Made by a program: the position numbers and the translations under genes
Shown: positions 35,813 through 45,273 of the stretch, piece by piece
Position numbering within the stretch: position 1 is the first letter of the stretch
Layout: every line of letters begins with the position of its first letter
The notes under the pieces: model-generated
Told to the model about the DNA's origin: nothing
Database searches by the model: none
Seen by the model: only the letters and a program-made list of their open reading frames with translations
NCBI GenBank assembly: GCA_951813525.2
Contig: CATOTJ020000002.1
Coordinates: 1,612,001-1,676,000 of the forward strand
Origin: Thermohalobaculum sp951813525
GTDB lineage: Bacteria; Pseudomonadota; Alphaproteobacteria; Rhodobacterales; Rhodobacteraceae
DNA: 64,000 nucleotides
Direction of reading: 5' to 3'

Positions 35813-35852
35813 ATTTGGGGCACAGTTTCATGATTTTATTTGGATCTCAGAC

Positions 35853-36704
35853 ATGACGGAAATTACCAGAGGTAGCGCTACGATGAGCTGGATCGACCCA
35901 CAGACCGGCCTGCCCGAGGTCGACGACGGTGGCCATCCGGGATCAACGACGACCCGAAGCGTTATAGTGGGAGAAGTTGTTTATCGGTTCTCGAACTTTC
36001 TCGAGGCGAAGATCATCCTGAACGATGACAGGTCCCGCATAACAGGGACCGAGTTTACCAGCGCCAGCGGCATGTATCGGTCGCCCTCGTACCTGGGAAC
36101 GGAGAGCGCCCCGATCGGTAGTATCGGGCGGCAGAAAACCGTATTGCGGAACGGTACCCAAGCACGTTTCCGGCAAGTCGTCGGATGCCGGACGGTTGCA
36201 CCAGAAGTTATCGGCAGGCGAACCGGCTTGGTTGGCGGGGCAATCGCCGGGGCCTGGGGCGGGGCAGCTGCAGGTGCTGCTGTGGCAGGAGTTGGGGCAA
36301 TTCCAGGCGCCATCGTCGGCGGCATCGGTGGCGCTGCCGTTGGGTACTTTACAGGACAAGAAGTCGCTGAGGCGGTAACCGGATTTCCGCCGATCTGGAC
36401 CGAAATCGAACTCACGATCGAACTGGATGGGACAGCGTCTCAACGGCTGATTTCGCACAGCCTATTCCCCAGCTGTACATTTTACGGTCAGGATCTGGCA
36501 GGACGCAACGGGACGTACCGACAGGTATCGAACTATAACGCCGTTCCGGCGCTCGATCGGTGGAAGGCGAACGGATGGGGCGACGCTGCCGCGGGCCGAT
36601 CGGGTGGGACCCCTGGAAACCCCTGGAACATGGTTTCGGGCAACAATCGCTTGGGGCGCGCGACGGTCAATCGTGATTGTCCAACTGGTTATCAGTGCCA
36701 GTGA
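35853..36704 (+). CDS. Glycine-zipper protein of unknown function
   Basis: 283 aa from the ATG at 35853; a longer frame to 35754 overlaps hemB and is unlikely. Residues ~125-165 form a glycine/alanine-rich hydrophobic segment with many GxxxG spacings (for example GLVGGAIAGAWGG and GAIVGGIGGAAVGYF), like glycine-zipper membrane or pore-forming segments. It is flanked by a soluble N-terminal domain and a C-terminal domain ending NRDCPTGYQCQ, whose cysteines may pair. No signal peptide is evident. No family recognised and no immunity-type neighbour. Confidence 0.62.
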   Translation: MTEITRGSATMSWIDPQTGLPEVDDGGHPGSTTTRSVIVGEVVYRFSNFLEAKIILNDDRSRITGTEFTSASGMYRSPSYLGTESAPIGSIGRQKTVLRNGTQARFRQVVGCRTVAPEVIGRRTGLVGGAIAGAWGGAAAGAAVAGVGAIPGAIVGGIGGAAVGYFTGQEVAEAVTGFPPIWTEIELTIELDGTASQRLISHSLFPSCTFYGQDLAGRNGTYRQVSNYNAVPALDRWKANGWGDAAAGRSGGTPGNPWNMVSGNNRLGRATVNRDCPTGYQCQ

Positions 36705-36793
36705 TCAGACGTCGCCCTTGTCCACGTCGATCGGCAGGGTACACCACCGGTCGATGCCGTTTCTGCGTAGCTGTTGAACAACGGTGGATATGA

Positions 36794-37765
36794 ATGCGCG
36801 CAATCGTTTGCAGTCGGTTTGGTCCGCCCGAAGGCTTGAACGTTGAAGAACAACCCGAACCTGCGCCGGGGCGAGGAGAAGTACTGGTTCGCCACCGCGC
36901 CTGGGGATTGAATTATGTCGATTTGCTGATGTGCGCGGGCGGATACCAATTGCGCCCCGATCTTCCTTTTGTGCCGGGGTTGGAGGCCGCGGGCGATGTG
37001 ATTGACACCGGGGCCGGCGTCGAAACGCTCAAAATCGGCGATCGTGTGATCACTGCTGCGCGGCCCGGTGTCTTTGCCGAATTCGTCGCGCTGCCGGAAG
37101 CCTCGGCTCTGCCGATCCCAAGGCCATTTGACTACGCACAGGGCGCCGTCTTCCGCTCGGCGTATGTCACCGCCTGGAACGCACTTATTCATGGCGCCCG
37201 GTTGGAGGCAGGCGACGTGCTATTGGTCCACGGTGCGGCGGGCGGTGTCGGATTGGCCGCCGTCCATGTTGGCCGGCTCTTGGGGGCGACGGTTATTGCC
37301 GCGGCGGGTTCTGCCGAAAAATTGGCGGTGATCGCAGGGGAGGGAGCGGACCACCTCGTCAACTATTCCGGCGGATTTCGCGATCAGGTAAAAGCACTGA
37401 CCGGCGGGCGGGGCGTCGATGTGATCTTCGACCCGGTCGGCGGCGTGGTGGCAGAGGAAAGCTTGCGCTGCATGAACTATGGTTGCCGCATCCTCTACAT
37501 CGGGTTCACAGGAGGGCCGCCGGTCTCTGTGCGATCGAACCTTTTGCTGATCAAGGGCGCATCAGCAATTGGGTTTCGGGCCGGCGAGATCGGTCGGCGC
37601 AAGCCAGGACTAAACGTTCAAACGATGGCCCGGCTAACCGGTTTGGCCGAGGCAGGCCGACTGCGGCCACATATCTCGCATCGCGTGAAGTGGCCCGATA
37701 TTCAAGCCGCGATGCAGCCAATTTTGGACAGAAAAGTGATTGGCAAGGTCGTCATGGAACTGTGA
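36794..37765 (+). CDS. NADPH:quinone oxidoreductase-like MDR enzyme
   Basis: 323 aa. A GroES-like N-terminal domain (HRAWGLNYVDLLMCAGGYQLRPDLPFVPGLE) is followed by a Rossmann domain with the VHGAAGGVGLAAVHVGRLLGA nucleotide motif. Structural zinc cysteines are absent, as in zeta-crystallin-type quinone reductases. It acts in the cytoplasm on quinones or enones; the real substrate is unknown. It is convergent with the following gene, 22 bases away. Confidence 0.88.
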   Translation: MRAIVCSRFGPPEGLNVEEQPEPAPGRGEVLVRHRAWGLNYVDLLMCAGGYQLRPDLPFVPGLEAAGDVIDTGAGVETLKIGDRVITAARPGVFAEFVALPEASALPIPRPFDYAQGAVFRSAYVTAWNALIHGARLEAGDVLLVHGAAGGVGLAAVHVGRLLGATVIAAAGSAEKLAVIAGEGADHLVNYSGGFRDQVKALTGGRGVDVIFDPVGGVVAEESLRCMNYGCRILYIGFTGGPPVSVRSNLLLIKGASAIGFRAGEIGRRKPGLNVQTMARLTGLAEAGRLRPHISHRVKWPDIQAAMQPILDRKVIGKVVMEL

Positions 37766-37787
37766 GCATCAAGTGCGGCGCCCGCGT

Positions 37788-38321
37788 TCAATATCCGACA
37801 CGCGCCTTATAGGCGTTGACCAAATTCTTCAGCGCGACGGGTAGAGTGCCGCCATTTGCGCCATAGGTAAACATATCCCCATCGAACAATAGAACGGCGA
37901 CGGGCCTGCCTGTCGAAATTTCGATTGCAAAAAAGGCCGCTCGGCTGCCGCAATCCTTTGGCCAACACCCTTCGCCCAGGACATAACCACTTCCTCGAAC
38001 CACGTTGCTGGCAACAGATAGCGCCTTGTGGAAATTTCCGATGACGGCTTCGGGCATGATCTGGCCGAACCTGGCGCGTTCGCCAGGGTCCTGCAGCACG
38101 TCGTAAGGATGCTTCTCGATCCAGCGCGTTACATCGGCCCCGGGGCCTGCGGCAGCAACGCCGGATTCGCCGATCGTAATTCCTACTTGATGAACGGCGG
38201 CGGCCTTGGCGATCGAAAGGCTCGGCGGTGCAACCTTTTGTACCATCGCGCTTGCCATCGACACCGGTGCCAGAAACCAAACACAGGTGACTAGCAACAC
38301 CGAAAATCCAAACCTCTTCAT
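37788..38321 (-). CDS. Secreted protein of unknown function
   Basis: 177 aa from the ATG at 38321 with GAGG eight bases upstream. A signal peptide (FSVLLVTCVWFLAPVSMASA) precedes a ~150-residue domain containing ARFGQIMPEAVIGNFHKALSVA, one likely disulfide (GEGCWPKDCGSRAAFF) and a C-terminal VAVLLFDGDMFTYGANGG. Family not recognised. It follows the DUF169 gene on the same strand, 29 bases downstream. Confidence 0.62.
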   Translation of the reverse strand: MKRFGFSVLLVTCVWFLAPVSMASAMVQKVAPPSLSIAKAAAVHQVGITIGESGVAAAGPGADVTRWIEKHPYDVLQDPGERARFGQIMPEAVIGNFHKALSVASNVVRGSGYVLGEGCWPKDCGSRAAFFAIEISTGRPVAVLLFDGDMFTYGANGGTLPVALKNLVNAYKARVGY

Positions 38322-38350
38322 ATCGTTAACCTCAACTACGCCGATTAAAG

Positions 38351-39154
38351 TCACTGTGCACCATAGCTTTGCGACAATGCCTTGGCAGGTGAGACGTCCA
38401 AGCCGATATTTGGGATCGGATAACGCAGACCTGCCTTGGAAAGCTTGGCCAGCCCCTCGACAATCGGCCGCAGGTAACTTGGGGCGAACGCGATCAACAG
38501 CTCATTGTCCTGAACACCGCCAAACTTGCGTTCGGCATAACAGGGGATCGACACGGCCGGTTTACCGTCCTGCAACGCGCGCCCCCAGCTATCGGCGCAA
38601 GCGCTTTCGCCCACAATGCTGAACTGGCAAGGTTCGTAGTCGACATATTGCAAACCGTTGATCATCAGGATCATTTGACCCGGCGTTGCATAGATCAAAC
38701 AAACATCCGGGTTACCGATACGTCCAGCAGCCAGGGGCGACACGACCAGGGCCTCATACTCGCCGTAAGGCGCACAGTTCATTGCAGCTTGATGGGCGGT
38801 TGAATCTTCCAGGGTCCCATACCAGACGCCGTTGAACTTGGATCCGTCCAAAAATTCGTCGTCACGAGGTGTTAATCCGACAACGGCGCTGCATTGACTG
38901 CCGACCAGATTTTCTGCCGTGATCCCGATTGTATAGCCCAGCCACCTCGATTGGCCGACGATCTGATCAGTTGCAAATCGTTCGCCCTCAGGCGGGCGGC
39001 GCAGGCGCGGTATTTCCTCGGCATCGGCCAGCGTTTTATAGCGTTTCATGCCGACCGGAATGGTTTGGATCTTCAGATAATGCTGTAACTGGGTGACGAT
39101 GGCGCCGTAATCGTATTCTGTTTCGTCGCCCCAGCAATTGACGTGGGCTGTCAT
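38351..39154 (-). CDS. DUF169-family protein
   Basis: 267 aa from the ATG at 39154. An N-terminal helix (YDYGAIVTQLQHYLKIQTIPVGMKRYKT) and the CSAVVGL..., PLAAGRIGNPDVCLIYATPGQ and IPCYAERKFGG segments match the DUF169 family, whose biochemical role is not established. Several conserved cysteines are present. A 69-codon ORF upstream (39151-39360) overlaps its start by ATGA, but its reality is doubtful. Confidence 0.7.
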   Translation of the reverse strand: MTAHVNCWGDETEYDYGAIVTQLQHYLKIQTIPVGMKRYKTLADAEEIPRLRRPPEGERFATDQIVGQSRWLGYTIGITAENLVGSQCSAVVGLTPRDDEFLDGSKFNGVWYGTLEDSTAHQAAMNCAPYGEYEALVVSPLAAGRIGNPDVCLIYATPGQMILMINGLQYVDYEPCQFSIVGESACADSWGRALQDGKPAVSIPCYAERKFGGVQDNELLIAFAPSYLRPIVEGLAKLSKAGLRYPIPNIGLDVSPAKALSQSYGAQ

Positions 39155-39387
39155 TGCGCATCCTTTGTCTGCCATTTCGCCAAACTAGACCATGGCCACG
39201 CCGACGGAACAAGATGTTGGGATCCGGCGGTGTGTCCTGTCAACGCCTGCTCGGAAAGGCCAGCCCAAGGCTCGAACACAGTCCGCGCCGTGTCACCAGC
39301 GCCGTCCAGACTGCCCCAGCAAACCCCTTTGGCCCCGCTGCCGCCCATGCTAGAGGTCACGCCCGCGGATATTGAGCACTGGCACCT

Positions 39388-40646
39388 ATGGACTTTCTGG
39401 AAATCACATCGCTTCTGATCGTGCTGGCCGGTGTGTTTGGCGCGATAAACTATTTCTTCCTGCGATTGCCGTCGGCAATTGGCATCCTGGTAGTCGCGCT
39501 GCTTGCCTCGCTGGCCCTGCTCGGCGCTGAAGCACTGATACCGTCGTTTACGTTCGCCGATCAGTTACGCCAGGACGTGCGCGAGCTTGAGTTTTCCAAG
39601 GCGCTGCTTGAAGGCATGCTCGGCCTGCTGCTCTTTGCCGGTGGACTGCATGTAAAAGTCGAGGATCTGAAAGCCGAAGCCTGGTCCGTCGCTTTGATGG
39701 CCACCATCGGTGTCGCGCTTTCGACCGCCATCGCTGGGTTTGGCTTTTCCTGGTTGACAGGGGCGCCGATCCTGATCGCGCTGGTCTTCGGCGCGCTCAT
39801 CTCGCCAACCGATCCGGTTGCGGTGCTTGGTGTTCTGCGCGAAGCCGATCTGCGTCGGTCGCTGGAAACGAAGATCGCAGGTGAATCGCTTTTCAACGAT
39901 GGCGTTGGCTATGTAATCTTCCTGCTTCTTGTCGGCTTGGCCTTTCCAGCCGCCAATGCGCATGGCGAGGCTCATGGTGGCGCGATTGACGCTATCCTGT
40001 TGTTTGTGCAGGAAGCAGGCGGCGGCGCCCTGCTGGGCGGTGTTCTCGGGTGGATCGTTTTTCGCGTCATGCGCAGAATTGACGATTACCCGCTTGAAGT
40101 TCTTCTCTCTCTCTCGGCCTTGCCTTTGGGGGTTATCAGCTGGCGGTTGCGCTCCATGTCTCCGGTCCCATCATGGCCGTAGTTGCGGGCCTGTTCATAG
40201 GCCATGTCGGCATGAAGCACGGCATGTCGGACGAGACCCGCAACTATCTTCAAGCATTCTGGACATTGATTGACGAGATCCTGAACGCCGTGCTGTTCCT
40301 GCTGATTGGGGTCGAGGTATTCGCGATCACATGGGAGACGGACTTCCTGGTTGCCGGTGCAATCTGCATCGCGCTCGCGTTAACTGCGCGCCTCGCTGCC
40401 GTCGCTGTCCCGATCCTGGTACTGCGCTTTTTTCGCGAGTACCCGCGCGATGTCATCCCAATTATGACCTGGGGCGGGCTAAAAGGCGGCATCTCTGTCG
40501 CGCTTGCGTTGTCGCTTCCCGATGGTGAATGGAAGCCGCTGATCTTGACTGTTACGTACATGGTCGTTGTGTTCTCAATCGTCGTGCAGGGTCTGACCAT
40601 TGCCCCGCTTGCCAAACGCCTAAGCCACGAACCGGAAATGCTATGA
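39388..40646 (+). pseudogene. CPA1-type Na+/H+ antiporter (NhaP family), frameshifted
   Basis: The first frame (39388-40182) and a second frame (to 40646) together encode a ~420-aa monovalent cation/proton antiporter. Signatures are seen in order: ALISPTDPVAVLG, AGESLFNDGVGYVIF in frame one, and in frame two YQLAVALHVSGPIMAVVAGL and DVIPIMTWGGLKGGISVALALSLP. The switch is near 40118-40134. Inserting one G there (GCC TTG GCC TTT GGG) restores SALAFGGYQLAV, so a single-base deletion or a sequencing error is likely. The stop still overlaps the next gene by ATGA, arguing the frame was translated recently. Confidence 0.85.
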
Positions 40647-41743
40647 CCGCCAAACTGACTCCGCTCGTCGCCTCGCTGCCTTCAACCGTTCCGTTCGTCG
40701 GCCCTGAATTTCAGGAGCGCGCCCGGGGCAGGGCCTTTGCCGCACGCATCGGTGCAAACGAAAGTGTATTCGGCCCCTCCCCTGCTGCGGTCGAGGCGAT
40801 CCACCGCGCAGCGCCGGAGGCCTGGATGTATTGCGATCCAAATATCCACGACTTGCGGGCCGCGATCGCAGCATTCAACGGCATCGATTCCGACTCCATC
40901 GTGATCGGTGAAGGGATCGACGGGCTGTTCGGCTATATCGTGCGGTTGGTTGTGGGCCCGGGGGACAAGGTGGTGACGTCGCTAGGCGCCTATCCGACCT
41001 TTAACTACCATGTCGCCGGATTTGGCGGCGAGTTGGTGACGGTGCCCTATGCAAATGATCACGAAGATATCGAAGCACTGATCGCCGCCGCCCGTGAACA
41101 CAGACCAAAGTTGGTTTATCTGGCCAATCCAGACAATCCCATGGGAACCTGGCACTCGGCCGAACGGGTTCAAATGCTGATTGATGCGCTGCCCGACGGT
41201 ACCATGTTGTGCCTTGATGAGGCTTATATCGAGTTTGCGCCTGACGGCACGGCGCCTGGCTGGTCGACCGACGATCCGCGAGTCATCCGGTTTCGCACGT
41301 TCTCGAAAGCGCACGGCATGGCAGGACTACGTATCGGATACGCGGTCACACACCCTGACATGGCCAAAGCCCATGACCGCATCCGCAGCCATTTTGGCGT
41401 CAATCGGGTGGCCCAGGAGGCGGCCATCGCCGCGCTGGGCGACAAAGAGCATTTGCACAATGTGATCGCGCAGGTTGCCGACGCACGGGACCGAATAACC
41501 GCGATTGCCGCCGATAACGGACTGACAACTCTAGCTTCCGCGACGAATTTCGTCGCCATCGACTGTGGGCGTGACGGCGATTACGCGCGCGCCGTTTTGG
41601 CCGGACTGATCGAACGCGATATTTTTGTACGGATGCCAGGTCCCGCGCCGCTGGATCGTTGCATTCGGGTCAGCGCCGGGCGTCCGGCCGATCTGGACGC
41701 CTTTGCGGCCGCCTTTCCAGCGGCTTTGTCAGCCGCAGGCTAA
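40643..41743 (+). CDS. Class I/II PLP aminotransferase, histidinol-phosphate aminotransferase-like
   Basis: 366 aa from the ATG at 40643, which overlaps the antiporter stop. PLP motifs: IGANESVFGPSPAA at the N-terminus, VYLANPDNPMGTW, LDEAYIEFAPDG, and the Schiff-base Lys in FRTFSKAHGMAGLRIGYAV. This pattern is HisC-like, but the gene is not in a his operon, so it could act on another amino acid. The reading frame upstream to 40529 lies inside the antiporter and is not credible. Confidence 0.87.
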   Translation: MTAKLTPLVASLPSTVPFVGPEFQERARGRAFAARIGANESVFGPSPAAVEAIHRAAPEAWMYCDPNIHDLRAAIAAFNGIDSDSIVIGEGIDGLFGYIVRLVVGPGDKVVTSLGAYPTFNYHVAGFGGELVTVPYANDHEDIEALIAAAREHRPKLVYLANPDNPMGTWHSAERVQMLIDALPDGTMLCLDEAYIEFAPDGTAPGWSTDDPRVIRFRTFSKAHGMAGLRIGYAVTHPDMAKAHDRIRSHFGVNRVAQEAAIAALGDKEHLHNVIAQVADARDRITAIAADNGLTTLASATNFVAIDCGRDGDYARAVLAGLIERDIFVRMPGPAPLDRCIRVSAGRPADLDAFAAAFPAALSAAG

Positions 41744-41954
41744 GGGGCGGCAGCCAATAATCTGATGCCCCAATGCCATTGCGCGGGCGTTGCGACAGAT
41801 TCGCAGTCGGGTGACACGCGCTCGACCAAAAATGGGCCGGGCTCTCCGAAGCTTCCCATCACCGGACGGCCAATCCCAGATCGGAACAGCCGGGTAACTT
41901 TAGCCGCGCTGTGATTTCGCGTTCTTTCCCGATGCCTCAATAGGGAAAGTTTCG

Positions 41955-42971
41955 ATGATCACGCGCGCGCTACCCACCCTTACTGTTCTTTGGTCGTTGC
42001 TGCTGCCCGCACCTGCCCATGCCAACGATGCCGAAAAGACGTTCAAATGGCTTTCAACGACCGACAGCGTGCTGTCCGAAGGCGTTGTCTGGAATGACCT
42101 GCTGGGCGATGGCAAGGACCGATACAAAAGCGGCGGGATCACACAAAGTATCCTGATACCTGAGCGCGCTATCTCGGACGAGCGCTGGTTCCTCGGCTAT
42201 GCTGCAGCTCTCGAAATTCAGGGCCGCGCCTTCGTGGCAACACCAAACAACACTGCCACAATCAACACCAATGACCGACCGCACGCTCAATATGCCGCCA
42301 TTGGCGTCTACCTGCGCCTGACCCGTCGACCGGATAATATCACCAGCGCAGCTACCTACCTGACCGAAGACCGTATCGGCGTCGAATTCGGCTGGCAGGG
42401 CAAACCCCTGCCCCTGTTCGACATTCAGGAGGCGATCCACACCGCAAATCAAGGCGGGGCTGCCGTCCGAACGAGCGCGAATACGCTGGAATCCCAGATT
42501 CTGATCAATCTGGAAGGACGGCGCACGTGGCGGATCCATGCAGAGCAAGTGGGGCTGGACTGGCAAGCGGCGCCCTTTGTTCACCTCTCAGCAGGAATGC
42601 GTGAGAACGCCATTCGGTTCGGCAGCGACCTGATTGTCGGGTCAAGCCTCGAGGCCCGCACTTGGAACAGCGATCTGGCCATCGGCGCGCTGATTCCCGG
42701 CGCCTCGCGCCCTCGCACCGGGTTTCAATGGCTGGCATGGATCGGCGGAGACGTCGGTCTGATCCGGTCCGATGCCTTTCTGGACGGTGGATTCTCCGGC
42801 GACGGGCCCAGCGTGCGCCGCCGCCCCGTGACGGTCCGTGCGCGGACCGGCGTGATGCTGGAAGTGGACAGCTACGCTATTTCATATTCCGCAACATGGC
42901 TCAGTCCAGAGTTTCGTAACCAGCCAGTCGGGCAGGTCGTCGGCGCGGTTCAGGTGACGTTCGACTTCTAA
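41955..42971 (+). CDS. LpxR-like outer-membrane lipid A deacylase
   Basis: 338 aa with a signal peptide ending PAHAND. It is a beta-barrel: EGVVWNDLLGDGKDRYKSGGITQS carries the Asn-Asp and DRY-type residues of LpxR (DUF2219), and VQVTFDF is a typical C-terminal outer-membrane strand with final Phe. LpxR removes the 3'-acyloxyacyl chain of lipid A. Activity is not provable here because the catalytic His/Asn pair is only partly matched. Confidence 0.78.
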   Translation: MITRALPTLTVLWSLLLPAPAHANDAEKTFKWLSTTDSVLSEGVVWNDLLGDGKDRYKSGGITQSILIPERAISDERWFLGYAAALEIQGRAFVATPNNTATINTNDRPHAQYAAIGVYLRLTRRPDNITSAATYLTEDRIGVEFGWQGKPLPLFDIQEAIHTANQGGAAVRTSANTLESQILINLEGRRTWRIHAEQVGLDWQAAPFVHLSAGMRENAIRFGSDLIVGSSLEARTWNSDLAIGALIPGASRPRTGFQWLAWIGGDVGLIRSDAFLDGGFSGDGPSVRRRPVTVRARTGVMLEVDSYAISYSATWLSPEFRNQPVGQVVGAVQVTFDF

Positions 42972-43134
42972 CCACCTCAACCAGAGGAAATACGATCCAA
43001 CACAGTTCCCGCATGAGTTGCGCAACGGCCGCCATGTCGAATCGCGATTCCCGAATCGGAACAGCGGTTTGCCCCCCAGAGCGGAAGATTCACCTGCAAA
43101 TCTGACAGGAATCATAATCTTGCTTAGGATTTCG

Positions 43135-43163
43135 TTGACACCTCCACCATCGACCGATTGATT
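43135..43163 (+). promoter_or_regulatory. Possible promoter of the TRAP operon
   Basis: A perfect TTGACA (43135-43140) and TTGATT (43158-43163) are 17 bases apart, about 75 bases before dctP. The -10 box is poor. A GACC-N8-GGTC inverted repeat (43152-43167) overlaps it and could be an operator. Confidence 0.4.
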
Positions 43164-43238
43164 GGTCACGTGAGGCGGGATCAAAACTCGCCACTCGATG
43201 GAACGTGGCCGACGTGATCGGCCCAAGGGAGGACACCC

Positions 43239-44309
43239 ATGAAGCTTGATTTGTTCAAGAAAGTCGGCTTTGCGGCGCTGGCAACCGTGGCGATCACCGC
43301 CATGTCGGCAGCCGAAGCTGACGCCAAAAAGGTCCGTTGGAAAATGCACTCGGCGTTCGGTAAGAACATCGCAGTCATTGGTCCGGTCGGCCACCGCATT
43401 GCGGACATGGTTCGCGCCATGTCGGACGGCGATTTCGACATCAAGGTCGAAGAACCGGGCGCACTGGCCGGCGGCTATGCTTACTATGATCCGATCAGCC
43501 AAGGTTCGTTCCAGGCGGCCTATGGCACACCGGGCGCTAACCAGGGTAAAAACCCGGCATTCGCATTCCTGTCGACTTGGCCCTTCGGCCCCGGCGCACT
43601 GGAATTCAATGCATGGATGCTGTCTGAAGGTGGCGGTGTCGACATCGCGAGCGAGCTCTATGCCCGTGACAACATCAAGTACTTCTACTGCGGCATGATC
43701 CCACCAGAGACTTCTGGTTGGTTCCGCGAGGAAATCACCTCGCTCGAGCAACTCAAGGGCCTGAAGATGCGTTTCTTTGGCGTGGGCGCCAAGGTTATGC
43801 AGAAGTTCGGTGTGGCAACCCAGCAGCTTGCTGGTGGCGACATCTATCCGGCGTTGGAGTTGGGTACGATCGATGCGACCGAGTTCTCGATGCCGGCGAT
43901 TGACCGGACGCTGGGCTTCTACCAGATCGCGAAGTACAACTACTTCCCGGGCTGGCACCAGCAGTCGACCACCAACGAAATCCTCGTGAACATGGATGCG
44001 TGGAACGACCTGTCGGACGCTCACAAGGCCATGTTCCAGACCGCGTGTGAAGCAAACTTCATGCACGAGCTGTCGGATGGTGAAAGCCTGCAGGCCCCTG
44101 CGATGATCGCCAACGAAGCCGACGGCGTTATCATGAAGACTTGGCCCGATGACGTCATCAAGCAGCTGCGTGGTGCTTGGGAAGAGGTCTTGGCCGAAGA
44201 GCTGGAGGGCAACGAAGACGTCCAAAAGCTGTGGGCCAGCTGGACTGCATTCCACGAGCAGTACAAAGTCTGGGGTGAGCGCGGCTATCTGAAGTCGAGC
44301 TACGACTGA
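43239..44309 (+). CDS. TRAP transporter solute-binding protein (DctP type)
   Basis: 356 aa with GGGAGGA upstream and a signal peptide (VGFAALATVAITAMSAAEADA). DctP fold: WKMHSAFGKNIAVIGP, the conserved ligand-binding Arg region LKGLKMRFFGVGAKVMQKFG, and IDATEFSMPAIDRTLGFYQIAKYNYFP. It captures an organic acid in the periplasm for the membrane subunits encoded next. Ligand not predictable. A strong hairpin pair follows, likely to let it accumulate in excess of the permeases. Confidence 0.92.
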   Translation: MKLDLFKKVGFAALATVAITAMSAAEADAKKVRWKMHSAFGKNIAVIGPVGHRIADMVRAMSDGDFDIKVEEPGALAGGYAYYDPISQGSFQAAYGTPGANQGKNPAFAFLSTWPFGPGALEFNAWMLSEGGGVDIASELYARDNIKYFYCGMIPPETSGWFREEITSLEQLKGLKMRFFGVGAKVMQKFGVATQQLAGGDIYPALELGTIDATEFSMPAIDRTLGFYQIAKYNYFPGWHQQSTTNEILVNMDAWNDLSDAHKAMFQTACEANFMHELSDGESLQAPAMIANEADGVIMKTWPDDVIKQLRGAWEEVLAEELEGNEDVQKLWASWTAFHEQYKVWGERGYLKSSYD

Positions 44310-44319
44310 TCTAAAATTA

Positions 44320-44376
44320 CTGGGCGGAACGCCCAGCTGAGCGAACGAAGACGGCCGGTTACGACCGGCCGTCTTT
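44320..44376 (+). terminator. Double hairpin between TRAP binding protein and permease genes
   Basis: CTGGGCG-GAA-CGCCCAG (44320-44336) is followed by a perfect 12-bp stem AAGACGGCCGGT (44348-44359) / ACCGGCCGTCTT (44364-44375). The T tract is only TTT, so it may act as a partial terminator or as a 3' stabiliser for dctP mRNA. Confidence 0.7.
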
Positions 44377-44412
44377 CAACAACCAAGCAAAACAATTGGG
44401 ACGGGGAACGCC

Positions 44413-45270
44413 ATGTCAGGCGGCGCGAGGCCACTCTTTCCGGCCATCATTTTTTTGGCGGCCCTGGTGGGCTGTTTCTATCCATTCATCGAAATTCAGA
44501 TGGCCGAAGAAGGGACCCGGCTGAGAGATCTGACCGATCTTACACAGGTTCTGCAGCTTTGGCGGCCATTGTTCGTCTCGATCGCCATCTACAGCCTGAT
44601 CCGTCTGCTGATCGCACTAAACATGGCGGCACCGATCCGAACGCTCGGCGACCTAATGGCCGGAATCGCGGCCTGGGTCGGTAAACTGGCAAGTTGGATT
44701 GTCCTCGCACTGATCGCCTGCATCATGTTCGACGTGATCACGCGTAAGATCGAGTTCATCAAAGTCTGGAATGCAGGAATTACGCAGGAGTATGGATTCT
44801 CGGTCTCATTCCTCTTGCAGGATTTCCAGTGGCACATGCACGGCGTACTGCTGCTGATGACCTTTGGCTTCGGCTATATGTACAACAGCCATGTTCGCGT
44901 CGATATATTCCGCGAGGCCGTATCGCGTGCGGTTCAGGTAAAGATCGAAACCTTTGGGCTAACGATCCTGGCGATACCGTTCATGTTGATCATGATCGGA
45001 TTTTCATGGGATCTTTTCTACGCCTCATGGAAGATCGGTGAAGGCTCGGAATCGATGGTCGGTTTGGGCTGGCGCTACATCATCAAATCTTTCCTGATCT
45101 GGGGCTTCAGCATCGCATTGATGGCCGCGCTTGGTACGCTGATCCGCTGCTTGCTCTTCACCTATGGCGATGAAGAAGAACAAGCCATCGCCGAGGACAA
45201 GATTCAGTTTTTCACAGATAACGACCAGATGGCCAAAGTCATCATCGAGCAGAACGAAGGGGCGAGCTAA
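44413..45270 (+). CDS. TRAP transporter small permease (DctQ type), long form
   Basis: 285 aa, longer than the typical ~170, because one or two extra hydrophobic segments precede the four-helix DctQ core. The core contains WIVLALIACIMFDVITRK, FQWHMHGVLLLMTFGFGYMYNSHVRVDIFRE and GWRYIIKSFLIWGFSIALMA. A charged, glutamate-rich C-terminus follows. It bridges the binding protein and DctM, and ends 3 bases before dctM. Confidence 0.85.
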   Translation: MSGGARPLFPAIIFLAALVGCFYPFIEIQMAEEGTRLRDLTDLTQVLQLWRPLFVSIAIYSLIRLLIALNMAAPIRTLGDLMAGIAAWVGKLASWIVLALIACIMFDVITRKIEFIKVWNAGITQEYGFSVSFLLQDFQWHMHGVLLLMTFGFGYMYNSHVRVDIFREAVSRAVQVKIETFGLTILAIPFMLIMIGFSWDLFYASWKIGEGSESMVGLGWRYIIKSFLIWGFSIALMAALGTLIRCLLFTYGDEEEQAIAEDKIQFFTDNDQMAKVIIEQNEGAS

Positions 45271-45273
45271 GTC

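Noticed and set aside
39151..39360. 69-codon ORF upstream of the DUF169 gene, overlapping its start by ATGA
   Set aside because: The coupling is suggestive, but there is no ribosome site or recognisable domain and composition is not convincingly coding; left out of the features.
42882..44255. 457-codon open frame on the minus strand
   Set aside because: It is antisense to dctP, which has clear domain evidence and a ribosome site; the antisense product has no recognisable domain.
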